Part shown: positions 8,050-15,834 of the stretch, piece after piece
How the letters are laid out: each line of letters opens with the position of its first letter
Position numbering within the stretch: the first letter of the stretch is position 1
Virus record (IMG/VR): IMGVR_UViG_3300028196_000021
Location: 1-51,557 of that record
Reading direction: 5' to 3' (one strand)
Length of the DNA: 51,557 nt
Source of the DNA: a virus
Program-made: the position numbers and the translations under genes
Notes under the pieces: generated by a model
What the model saw: the letters and a program-made list of their open reading frames with translations, nothing else
What the model was told of the DNA's origin: nothing
Databases searched by the model: none

Positions 8050-9681
8050 CTATTTAAGTATCCATTCCATACCCTTAGGTATATTATTACGTTTTAATGC
8101 ACGTTTTAAATTAGTTTTAACATTCGTTTTATTTTCTCTATTTTTTGACAATGTACTAAAAACAGGTAATATGGATACGTCACTCAAAACTTGATCTGGC
8201 GTTTCTGTATACTCTTTTCTTGCAGAGCTAAAAGCATTTAACATTGCCTGGTTAACTTTCTTTGATGAACTGCTATAATCTGCAGATGCGTCATAAAGCC
8301 ATGTACCTATCCCTAATGACATTACCAGGTCATCATTAAAACCTTTTTTTGCTTGTACTCTGCCACTCTGCCATGTAAATGTTTTTACTTCTTCATAAAA
8401 TCTGCTTGAAGGCACATATAGTTGTTTATTTCTTAAAACTTCTTCTAACTTACCTAACATTGTATTTCTGGTCTTGCCGTTAGTGTTAAACCCAGCATTT
8501 TCAGCTGAAGAAGGAGGAACGTAGCCTCCAAGATATGCACCTTGAGATTTTTTTCTATAATACATTCTTGGGTAATTTAATTCTAATAGCTTGAGTATAG
8601 TTCCAAAACCATAACTATTATTCTCAGGGCACATTAAAGCTTTATTATATTTTAAGCCCCATTCATTTAAGAGTACAGCAAAGTTGTCAGGTCTTATTTT
8701 TCCTTTATATTCAGCAACGACTTCTCCTTCATCAACATCAATAATGTGAAAAGTAGAATAGTCTTTTGAATCACCTCTTGCAACATCTGCCGACATTATA
8801 TAATTGTGTTCTGTCAAGGGATATTTCCATACCCATACAGCATTACCTAATCCTTCCCTTGCAATGGGCGGTTTAACACACTGGCGCATCCATTCTAATG
8901 CGTTAGAGTCAAGGAAAGTCTCACCAGATGTTGTAAAGTCACAAAGGTACTCTTGCGCAATTTGTCTTTTTGACATATTACTTGTTGTTTTCTTAAACCA
9001 CGCTTCATCTCTTTCAGGGTGTGCGTCCCAAGGTATTTTTATTGCATTAAATTCATTTACTCCAGCTTCAGCATCAGCATACAATTTGTAATATTGTCCG
9101 CCGGAGCCATTTGGTGTGGAAAGAATAATAACTCGACCACCTGTAGAGATGGTTGGATAGATACCAGTCCAAATAGTATCAAAATTTCTTACAAAAGCTG
9201 CCTCATCTACAATAAGTAACGACAATGCTTCTGAACGACCTGCATCTTCTGATGTTGGTATTGCCTTTATTTGAGACCCATGATTAAACTGGATTACTTG
9301 TTTATTGTTAGCAACTATCTCAGGAATTAATAGCCACTTTGGTAATGATTTAATCATTGTTTTAACTTTAATAATAAAGTTTTGTGCAACTGCTAATTTT
9401 GTAGCAATAATAAGAATATTTTTTTCACGTTGAAATATGGCCATCCAAACAGAATAAGCAGCAACAAGCGTTGACAAACCTAACTGTCTAGACTTTAAAA
9501 CAATATTAAAACGATGTTCGTTAAACTTATCAACACATTCATCTTGAAAAGGAAAAGTATCAAACGGAATTAATCCACGAACTGGATGTTGAATTTTTAA
9601 GTAATGTTTAAAAAAGTAATTAGGATCTTTTCCACATTTGATAATTTCTTGAACTTGTGATAATTTAGTTTGCTTTGCCAA
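8050..9681 (-). CDS. 17: Terminase large subunit, T4 gp17-like
   Basis: 543 residues; the ATP-driven DNA packaging motor with headful nuclease. ATPase part: adenine motif region around residues 44-50 (PFQDECV), Walker A-like KSRQLGLST at 63-71, Walker B LLIVDE at 155-160 with the catalytic Glu160, coupling motif STP at 188-190. The Walker A has Leu where T4 has the P-loop Lys; a Lys at 63 may take its place, as in other terminases with deviant P-loops. RNase H-like nuclease part: Asp299 (SADVARGD), Glu353 (CPENNSYG) and Asp450/Asp451 (NDDLVMS). Gene order terminase-portal-protease-scaffold-capsid is that of T4. Confidence 0.95.
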   Translation of the reverse strand: MAKQTKLSQVQEIIKCGKDPNYFFKHYLKIQHPVRGLIPFDTFPFQDECVDKFNEHRFNIVLKSRQLGLSTLVAAYSVWMAIFQREKNILIIATKLAVAQNFIIKVKTMIKSLPKWLLIPEIVANNKQVIQFNHGSQIKAIPTSEDAGRSEALSLLIVDEAAFVRNFDTIWTGIYPTISTGGRVIILSTPNGSGGQYYKLYADAEAGVNEFNAIKIPWDAHPERDEAWFKKTTSNMSKRQIAQEYLCDFTTSGETFLDSNALEWMRQCVKPPIAREGLGNAVWVWKYPLTEHNYIMSADVARGDSKDYSTFHIIDVDEGEVVAEYKGKIRPDNFAVLLNEWGLKYNKALMCPENNSYGFGTILKLLELNYPRMYYRKKSQGAYLGGYVPPSSAENAGFNTNGKTRNTMLGKLEEVLRNKQLYVPSSRFYEEVKTFTWQSGRVQAKKGFNDDLVMSLGIGTWLYDASADYSSSSKKVNQAMLNAFSSARKEYTETPDQVLSDVSILPVFSTLSKNRENKTNVKTNLKRALKRNNIPKGMEWILK

Positions 9682-10113
9682 TTAACCCACCTCAAAATCA
9701 ATTGACCTTCTTACGATAGCTCTTCGATTTTCTGCGTATGGGCTTATTATTTCCACAGAATTTCTTTCTGAGTTTTTGATTTGTTTGCATTTTAAAGCTC
9801 TTCCTGCGTTCTCTTTCTTTTTAAATTCTTTTTTAGCTTCAGAAATGTACTTTTTGACATGCTGATTTAATTCATTTTCACATTTAACTATTTCTTGATG
9901 TTGTGTGTGAATATGTGAAAGATTAATAACAGATAACGAAGTAATTGTCAATATATCACCTTGAAGTGAAGACTTTGTAACAACAGAAGAATGATTACCT
10001 GCGCTAAAAGAAGTATATCTACTTCCTCCTTCGCCATAATTAGTTGATCCTACTCCAAAAGTATCGTTAATGATATTGCCTAAAATATTAATTTCTTCAA
10101 AATTTAATGCCAT
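9682..10113 (-). CDS. Conserved hypothetical protein next to the terminase
   Basis: A 143-residue protein immediately upstream of the large terminase gene (stop and start are adjacent). The first half looks beta-rich (SRYTSFSAGN, GDILTITSLSVINLSH), followed by a long basic helix (about residues 75-105, NELNQHVKKYISEAKKEFKK) and a C-terminal segment SVEIISPYAENRRAIVRR. The AGRAL...SPY...RR pattern recalls small conserved proteins in other T4-like aquatic phages, but I cannot give a function. The location invites comparison with the small terminase gp16 (164 residues in T4), but I see no helix-turn-helix and do not assign it. Confidence 0.75.
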   Translation of the reverse strand: MALNFEEINILGNIINDTFGVGSTNYGEGGSRYTSFSAGNHSSVVTKSSLQGDILTITSLSVINLSHIHTQHQEIVKCENELNQHVKKYISEAKKEFKKKENAGRALKCKQIKNSERNSVEIISPYAENRRAIVRRSIDFEVG

Positions 10114-10114
10114 G

Positions 10115-10387
10115 TTAATCTCCAGTAATGTTAACTATCTTTTCATGTAACAGTTTTCTTGTATTTAAATATTTAGAAAGTGTTGCTTTGTCTATTTTAA
10201 AACCCTTTTTCCATTCTTCTTTTCTTGACTGAACGAATGTCAAATAACACTCTTGACAACATTTGTACTTATCATTACTGCTAAAATCTTTTTGTGTGAT
10301 TAATGGATACAAACATATTTTACAAAAAAAGCTAGCTTCGTTTAATGCATCTTTGTCTAATAGTGTTATCTTAAGGTTGGTATACAT
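10115..10387 (-). CDS. Small zinc-ribbon protein
   Basis: A 90-residue protein with two cysteine knuckles: C22-x2-C25 and C44-x2-C47 (with an extra C43), spaced 18 residues apart, a pattern expected for a structural zinc site. The C-terminal half is helical and basic (RKEEWKKGFKIDKATLSKYL) and could bind nucleic acid or protein. Its first 17 bp overlap the end of the Mre11-Rad50 fusion gene, so it is translationally coupled to it; a role as an accessory to that recombination enzyme or to the terminase that follows is possible but unproven. No family assignment. Confidence 0.72.
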   Translation of the reverse strand: MYTNLKITLLDKDALNEASFFCKICLYPLITQKDFSSNDKYKCCQECYLTFVQSRKEEWKKGFKIDKATLSKYLNTRKLLHEKIVNITGD

Positions 10388-13300
10388 GAGAATCTACTCC
10401 ATTTTTTCTAATCTCGATTGTGTTGTCAACAATATCTTTAATAGCGTCAATATGAGAAATAATAAGAATGTTCTTAAACCATTTTTTAAGAGATTGCAAT
10501 AGTTTTCCGCATGCTTCGAGATTTGTTTCATCAAGAGCACCAAAACCTTCATCTATCATTAACATGTTAGTTTTAGGCAAAGTTGAACAATTTATTAATG
10601 CAACTCTAATTGCTAAAGATGCCATCATCTTCTCCATTCCAGAACCTAATTCCATTATACGGCGTGAATCTCCGTAGTTAATATATATATCCATTGCGTT
10701 TGAATCTAAATCTGCTTCAAGTTCAACCACAAAACCTACAACACCATTAAGTATTTTTGCAATCTCAGCATTGATTTTAGGAAGCAACGAGTGAATAATT
10801 TGAACTGGTATACCTCGTCTGGAAACAGCCTGTGCTATCATATCATACGTCTTTAATTGATTGTTAGCTTTGTCATACACATTTTTTTGTTTCTGATATA
10901 ACTTGTAATTTGCTTTATGATTTGCGAGATGTTGTATTATATTATTTAATTCTTTTTCTTTACTTGAAAGACTTTTTTCTTCTTTTTTAATGAGTTTACT
11001 GATTTCAGCTACTTCATCATCAACTTCTTGCAAATCAAACTTTTCTTTAAGGCTAACAAATTCTAAACTTTTATCTTCGTATAGATCATTTAATCTTTCT
11101 ATTTTTTGGGCATGCTGACTTATTTTAATACGAACATCAGATACATCAGTTATTAATTCTGATTTTCTTTGAATTAATTTATTGTATTTTTTAATTTTTG
11201 TTTCTAAGTTATCATTGCTATAGACTTTAAACATTTCAGCAATATCATCTAATTTTACATTTAATAAAGTTACTTTCTTTTCTTGCGTGCTTAATTTCTT
11301 TTTGTTTTTATGTGACTCTTTAATAAACTTACAGGAAGGAAATTGGTCACCACAAGGTACTTCAGATAGCTTAGAAACAGATTTTTTAATTATCTCTAAT
11401 TCTCTTTTCTCTAAATTATACAAACCTTGCAATTCTGCCAAGTCTCTTTCAATTTTGTTTTTAGCATCTCTTCTTGTTCTAATATCATCAATATCAACTG
11501 TCTTTAAAAAGTCTTTTATTTTATTTATTTTCTTTTCTTTTTCAGCAATACTATTGACTGACCGGTCTTTTGATAGCGTCAATTCTTTTATCGTGTTATC
11601 TATTTCTACAAGCTGATTTTGTAGATTGTGCACAGATTTTGCCTCAATGATATCATTAGTATCTTTTTTATGGTATTCTTTATTAAGATCTTTTAATCTT
11701 TTTTTGACTAGTGATAATTCAAGCTCTTTCAGCGCCTTTCGTTTAAGGTAATCATCAATTCTTTCTTGACTTTTACCTATTTTCTGTTGCCAATTTTCAC
11801 CAGACAACGCATTGGCACGAGATTTAATCTCATTCGAATCTTTCTTAACCATATCATATAGCTTATCAAATACGCCTAAATCAAGAAAGTTAGCTAAGTG
11901 AAGTTTTCTTGCCGCGGCCTTTTCCTTAACAAAAGTATTCATTTCACCTTGCGATGCTAACGAAGTCATTAAAAATTCCTCTGACGTGCCTATCTTTTTT
12001 CTAACTATCTTCTCTGTTTCACGACGTTGTTCATCAGTAAGGTCTTCTACTATTTCACCATAGTTATTCAACCTATAAAATTTAAGTGTCGTGGGTGCCC
12101 ATGTATTCTTCCTAGTAACCTTTTTAATAGTTTGTCTAACAATTCTATGCGGAATTCCGTTAACTGTGACGTCAATTTCAGCCTTACAACTATTATAACG
12201 TGTATTGATAAGATGGAGATTTTTTATTGAGCCTCGATCAGAAGTATTAAAAAGAGAATAGGCAACTGTTCCAATAATAGATGACTTTCCTCTTGCGTTT
12301 CTACCAAAGATACCTGTAATTCCCGGTAATGATTTAAAATTAATGTAGTTATCTTTTCCGTATGAAAATGCATTGTCAAACCTCAGTTTATCTATTGTCC
12401 ATTTTATATTCCTGCCGTCTTCAATTCCGCCTAACCGATCGACGTATTTTTCTACCAAATTATCTATTTTTTGCCACTCTTCTTTTTCTAAGTTTTGTGT
12501 AGAATAATAATTTCTTAAAAGTTCTTTATGTGTGTCAGCTGACCTTAAGTTAATTGCATTTTTATTTGTTTCATCAACAACATGTTCCGCATCAAACTTA
12601 GAATCTATTTTATAAACAACTTCTGCAGCATTTAAAGATTTTTTAAGTAGTTTTCTTAATCTTCGCGTGTCAGACTGAGAAATAAAATTATCTGCTCTAA
12701 TTCTAATTTTTGATTGTCTAGGTAAATTTTCACAGTAATCTAAAGTTTCTTCTACACTACCTAACCATTCTACTGTATAAAAGGGATGAACAGGTTGAAC
12801 CCTGTGAAACTCTACATCAAAGTCCCCTTTACCTCTAATGTCCCAACATAGAAAACCTTTGTCAATGGTTTCTCCGTAATTCTGTTGTATTGTAGAACCG
12901 CAATAGGCCACTGTTTTTTCTTCATTGAGAAATTGTCGTTTATGGATATCACCTAAAAGCGCAAAATCAAAACCTTTAAACATACCACTTGAAATTTCAC
13001 CTTCCAACTGCCAATCTGAGTCTGTTAGAGAACCGTATGCGGCACCATGGTAAAGCGCAATATTTACACCGTCAGCTGTCGGTGCAACAGAATTCCAGTT
13101 TTCTTCATCAAAGCAAGAGAATATATTCCAATAAAAACCTGGGTGTCCTGTTATTTCGTAGTTTCCGCTACTCTTATAAAGATGTATTTTAGGATTATTT
13201 AATGCTTTAATTATCGGCGTAATTGCATCTTGACGATCTTTGTTTAGTATTAACCCATCATGATTTCCTAAGATAACATGTGTTGGTGCAACCTTTGCCA

Positions 13301-13502
13301 TTTCATTGAACCACCAAACTAAACATTGTATTAACTCTGGCGATATGCCTTGAGTTTTAGAATGAACAATATCGCCTCCAATGTAGATAATATCCGGATT
13401 TAGTGCTTTTGCTTTTTTAAAAAAGTCTTTAAACGCCAAAATGTATTCTTCGTGGCGTGAAAGACCTCGCCAGTGTACATCAGCAATATGAATTACTCTC
13501 AT
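10371..13502 (-). CDS. Single-chain Mre11-Rad50 (SbcD-SbcC; T4 gp47-gp46) fusion recombination nuclease
   Basis: 1043 residues in one frame. Residues 1-about 340 are a calcineurin-like SbcD/Mre11 nuclease with all metal-binding motifs: D8-V-H10, GGDIVH with D44, GNHD at 79-82, H152 (YHG), GDIH with H187. Residues about 365-1043 are an SbcC/Rad50 ABC ATPase: Walker A GRNARGKSS at 400-408, long coiled coils, a possible zinc-hook turn with C717 and C724, an ABC signature (ELGSGMEKMMAS, about 949-960), Walker B with D-loop (MLMIDEGFGALDE, about 974-986) and the switch His (IISHID). In T4 these are two genes, 47 (339 residues) and 46 (560). The complex resects DNA ends for recombination-dependent replication and degrades host DNA. 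ATG at 13502 follows TTAAGGAGAAA. No internal stop or frameshift is seen. Confidence 0.93.
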   Translation of the reverse strand: MRVIHIADVHWRGLSRHEEYILAFKDFFKKAKALNPDIIYIGGDIVHSKTQGISPELIQCLVWWFNEMAKVAPTHVILGNHDGLILNKDRQDAITPIIKALNNPKIHLYKSSGNYEITGHPGFYWNIFSCFDEENWNSVAPTADGVNIALYHGAAYGSLTDSDWQLEGEISSGMFKGFDFALLGDIHKRQFLNEEKTVAYCGSTIQQNYGETIDKGFLCWDIRGKGDFDVEFHRVQPVHPFYTVEWLGSVEETLDYCENLPRQSKIRIRADNFISQSDTRRLRKLLKKSLNAAEVVYKIDSKFDAEHVVDETNKNAINLRSADTHKELLRNYYSTQNLEKEEWQKIDNLVEKYVDRLGGIEDGRNIKWTIDKLRFDNAFSYGKDNYINFKSLPGITGIFGRNARGKSSIIGTVAYSLFNTSDRGSIKNLHLINTRYNSCKAEIDVTVNGIPHRIVRQTIKKVTRKNTWAPTTLKFYRLNNYGEIVEDLTDEQRRETEKIVRKKIGTSEEFLMTSLASQGEMNTFVKEKAAARKLHLANFLDLGVFDKLYDMVKKDSNEIKSRANALSGENWQQKIGKSQERIDDYLKRKALKELELSLVKKRLKDLNKEYHKKDTNDIIEAKSVHNLQNQLVEIDNTIKELTLSKDRSVNSIAEKEKKINKIKDFLKTVDIDDIRTRRDAKNKIERDLAELQGLYNLEKRELEIIKKSVSKLSEVPCGDQFPSCKFIKESHKNKKKLSTQEKKVTLLNVKLDDIAEMFKVYSNDNLETKIKKYNKLIQRKSELITDVSDVRIKISQHAQKIERLNDLYEDKSLEFVSLKEKFDLQEVDDEVAEISKLIKKEEKSLSSKEKELNNIIQHLANHKANYKLYQKQKNVYDKANNQLKTYDMIAQAVSRRGIPVQIIHSLLPKINAEIAKILNGVVGFVVELEADLDSNAMDIYINYGDSRRIMELGSGMEKMMASLAIRVALINCSTLPKTNMLMIDEGFGALDETNLEACGKLLQSLKKWFKNILIISHIDAIKDIVDNTIEIRKNGVDSHVYQP

Positions 13503-13510
13503 TTTTCTCC

Positions 13511-13912
13511 TTAACTAATTACTATCATTTTATTTGCCGGAAAGAAAAGATAACCAGCTGATGACATTACTCTTACATTGTTTTGATACGACTTTAAGCT
13601 TTTTTTCCAACCTGTGCTTGGTCCACGTTGAATTACATCTTTAATTCCCCATGTTACTAAACCAAACAGTTCTTTCCCGGTAGGTGAAGCGCTCGACTTA
13701 ATCTTAACTAAATCACCCGGGTGAACGTTCCAAGTTACTTTTACCTTATGATCATTAAGCGACTCTTTTCTAATTTGTCTTTTTTGGGAATGTGATAATT
13801 TTGTTTGATAACTATTTTGACTTTGTTGTTTATTTTCTTTTGCTTCTTGATTTTTAATTTTTCGAGCAGCATTTTTAATATCTTTCAATAAGCTTTTTTT
13901 AATTTTAGCCAT
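13511..13912 (-). CDS. Small basic protein with SH3-like C-terminal part
   Basis: 133 residues. Residues 1-50 are a basic, Gln/Lys-rich helical tail. Residues about 58-133 look like a small beta-barrel (VTWNVHPGDLVKIKSS, FGLVTWGIKDV, VRVMSSAGYLFFPANKMIVI); the PGDLVKIK and final strand pattern resemble SH3-like folds found in other phage hypothetical proteins. A nucleic-acid or protein adaptor role is possible. It is the first gene after a candidate extended -10 promoter (13937-13945) and lies 8 bp ahead of the Mre11-Rad50 fusion, so the two may be co-expressed. No recognised family. Confidence 0.7.
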   Translation of the reverse strand: MAKIKKSLLKDIKNAARKIKNQEAKENKQQSQNSYQTKLSHSQKRQIRKESLNDHKVKVTWNVHPGDLVKIKSSASPTGKELFGLVTWGIKDVIQRGPSTGWKKSLKSYQNNVRVMSSAGYLFFPANKMIVIS

Positions 13913-13936
13913 AAATTACATCCTGGTTACCTTTAT

Positions 13937-13945
13937 ATTATAACA
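13937..13945 (-). promoter_or_regulatory. Candidate extended -10 promoter
   Basis: In the 53-bp gap upstream of the start at 13912, the minus strand reads TGT-TATAAT, a perfect extended -10 box, with no convincing -35. A transcript would start near 13930, about 18 nt before the start codon, leaving an AGGA ribosome site. It shares the 11-mer TTTTTGTTATA with the gap upstream of gp25 (44596-44606), at a similar distance from the start. Confidence 0.45.
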
Positions 13946-13965
13946 AAAATTAAAAAAACTTACAT

Positions 13966-15234
13966 TTAAAGTATGCTTTTAATATCTTTAAAATGATTAA
14001 TGTAATTGACAATGTGCTTAATATAATCATCGCCACAAAAATTTAAAACATTATTAAAATCAAAATCTGTATCAGCTAAAAGCATTATCCTACCAGATCG
14101 TCCATTCCCGTCATCAAAAGGGTGAATCCACTCATATAAAATATGTTTAACATAACAATTTTCTTGTATATGAATTTTTGATAAATTAGGAATAATGTAT
14201 TCAGGATCAGCGTATTTATTGCCTGAGTTTTTTGAATATCCGCTATTGATTCTTAAAGTACCGGGTTTTCCGGAATCTAAACAACTATGCTTAAAAGACT
14301 TGTGAATTTGAATCATTTTGTACGGATTATCAATTGGTAATAATTTATAAGCTGTTACTAACCCGTTTAAATGAGAAAATATATTTTTATCGTTAGTACA
14401 TTTATCAATTGGGTAACCTGACAGGAAATTTTCACAAGCATTTAAACACTCTTGATAATTTAAGCTAATATTTTCAATTTGGTTTGACCTCAAAATGAAT
14501 TCAGCAATATTATGTTTTAGCTGTTTAGGATCTTTATTTTTCTTTATTAAGTAATTTTTACAATCTTTAATGTCTTTTTTTGTCAAATTAAAATCGATTA
14601 AATCATTTAACAAACCTTCTTGTTTGCATAAACCAGCTAACGTTTCACCAATAAACCTACCATACAATACATCGCTAGGAAAATGTACACCATTTTCAAT
14701 TCTAGAATGTCCAATTAACCTGGCTAATTTTTTTAAGTCATGGCGATGTGACTCGTATAAACTTGATAGTGTTTCTGCTATAAAGTATGCAGAAGCTGTG
14801 TGGCCACTAGGAAATGAAGAATTAAACATATCTTCTATTTCATCATATTCTTCCCCTAAGAACTTTTTAGGTCTAGGCCTGTCGTGTTTATGTTTAAGAT
14901 GAGCCACAATTGTGCTTACATCTTTTCCGTAGTCCTTAATTGTTTTCCAGTCAGGATATAAATTATTAGTTTTGCAATAATCTTTAAATATTTTCTTAAC
15001 AGACTTATGAGACTTAGTAAGAAAATGCTTAGGAAGTGATGGGTTGTGATAGTGATTTAAAAGTTCTTCAACGTCTTTTTTGTGTAAATCACTAGTAGGT
15101 TTAGGACATGCTAATTCCGGAAGCAGGTTGTAATTTTTAATATATTTACATGACCTGGACATCTTTTTTTTGTCTTTATTTTTTATTCCGTGATTTTTTG
15201 TTTCTTCAAAAAGATCTTGGAGTAAATAAGGCAT
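13966..15234 (-). CDS. PAP2/class A acid phosphatase-Fic domain fusion protein
   Basis: 422 residues. The N-terminal half carries the full three-part PAP2 phosphatase signature: K114-x6-R121-P122, PSGH at 142-145 (His145), and S177-R178-x5-H184-x3-D188 (nucleophile His184). The second half is a Fic domain: HPFDDGNGRSGR at 371-382 is a perfect HPFx(D/E)GNGRxxR catalytic motif for AMP transfer, preceded by a flap-like PGTLR at 324-328. Residues 250-255 read S-N-Q-I-E-N, matching the autoinhibitory (S/T)xxxE(G/N) helix of class II Fic proteins. I see no signal peptide or membrane helices, so it is probably cytosolic, unlike most PAP2 enzymes. Its ATG directly follows the TAG of the upstream zinc/Cys-Gly gene. 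Likely targets are host proteins (Fic) and a small phosphate ester or nucleotide (PAP2); both are inferred. Confidence 0.9.
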   Translation of the reverse strand: MPYLLQDLFEETKNHGIKNKDKKKMSRSCKYIKNYNLLPELACPKPTSDLHKKDVEELLNHYHNPSLPKHFLTKSHKSVKKIFKDYCKTNNLYPDWKTIKDYGKDVSTIVAHLKHKHDRPRPKKFLGEEYDEIEDMFNSSFPSGHTASAYFIAETLSSLYESHRHDLKKLARLIGHSRIENGVHFPSDVLYGRFIGETLAGLCKQEGLLNDLIDFNLTKKDIKDCKNYLIKKNKDPKQLKHNIAEFILRSNQIENISLNYQECLNACENFLSGYPIDKCTNDKNIFSHLNGLVTAYKLLPIDNPYKMIQIHKSFKHSCLDSGKPGTLRINSGYSKNSGNKYADPEYIIPNLSKIHIQENCYVKHILYEWIHPFDDGNGRSGRIMLLADTDFDFNNVLNFCGDDYIKHIVNYINHFKDIKSIL

Positions 15235-15822
15235 CTACACATCACCTTCAAATTTATCATGATCTAATGCGTGGTAAACTTCACCAATGTCATCAGCTAT
15301 TTGAGCCAGCTTAGTCCGCATCCAATCTTCAAGGTTGTGACCGTCAGGTATCATGTGGTAAAGTTTTTCTGCGTATTTATTCACTTTGTATAGATGACTT
15401 TTAGCCATATAAGAACCTTTGTATGTTTTGTGATTACCAACTTTATGTGCATCTACATCATAACCCGCATGTGTCAAGACGTCTACCATACCCATTGTAT
15501 CTGTTGAATAATCTGGTGCATCGTCGACACCGCCACAAGGACCACATGATCCGCACCCACCACAATCACCTTCATTTAGTGAATTGTACTCTTTGCGTGT
15601 TTCTTCTTCTGCTAATGAATAACCGCACTGTTCACAAACTTTATCACCTTCATACATTTTTGAACCACATTCTGAGCACGACTTGTACATTATTTGCCTT
15701 CCAGGATCATCATGTCTAGACAATACCCCCGGGTTTATTTTTGCGACAATTGCGTCTTCTTCCATTTTTTTTATTTCTTTAATGATTAAATTTCTTAACT
15801 GTTTTCTATTTAGCTTTCCCAT
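15235..15822 (-). CDS. Zinc-ribbon and Cys/Gly-rich protein with capsid-targeting-like N-terminus
   Basis: 195 residues. The N-terminus (LNRKQLRNLIIKEIKKMEED) matches the helical targeting-like pattern of the small head proteins at 3811-4059 and 4107-4559 and includes an I-K-E triplet that fits the prohead protease. Next is a zinc ribbon, C49-x2-C52 and C63-x2-C66 (CSECG, CEQCG), then a Cys/Gly stretch (CGGCGSCGPCGG, about residues 87-98). The C-terminal part (AKSHLYKVNKYAEKL, LEDWMRTKLAQIADDIGEV) is a helical domain I have seen in other large aquatic phage proteins. Best guess is a metal-binding protein packaged in the head. It is translationally coupled to the PAP2-Fic gene that follows. 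Confidence 0.78.
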   Translation of the reverse strand: MGKLNRKQLRNLIIKEIKKMEEDAIVAKINPGVLSRHDDPGRQIMYKSCSECGSKMYEGDKVCEQCGYSLAEEETRKEYNSLNEGDCGGCGSCGPCGGVDDAPDYSTDTMGMVDVLTHAGYDVDAHKVGNHKTYKGSYMAKSHLYKVNKYAEKLYHMIPDGHNLEDWMRTKLAQIADDIGEVYHALDHDKFEGDV

Positions 15823-15834
15823 AATTCCTCTTAA

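Noticed and set aside
9682-10113. Small terminase (gp16) assignment for the gene upstream of terL
   Set aside because: Length and position fit loosely, but no helix-turn-helix or coiled-coil oligomerisation pattern typical for gp16 is seen.
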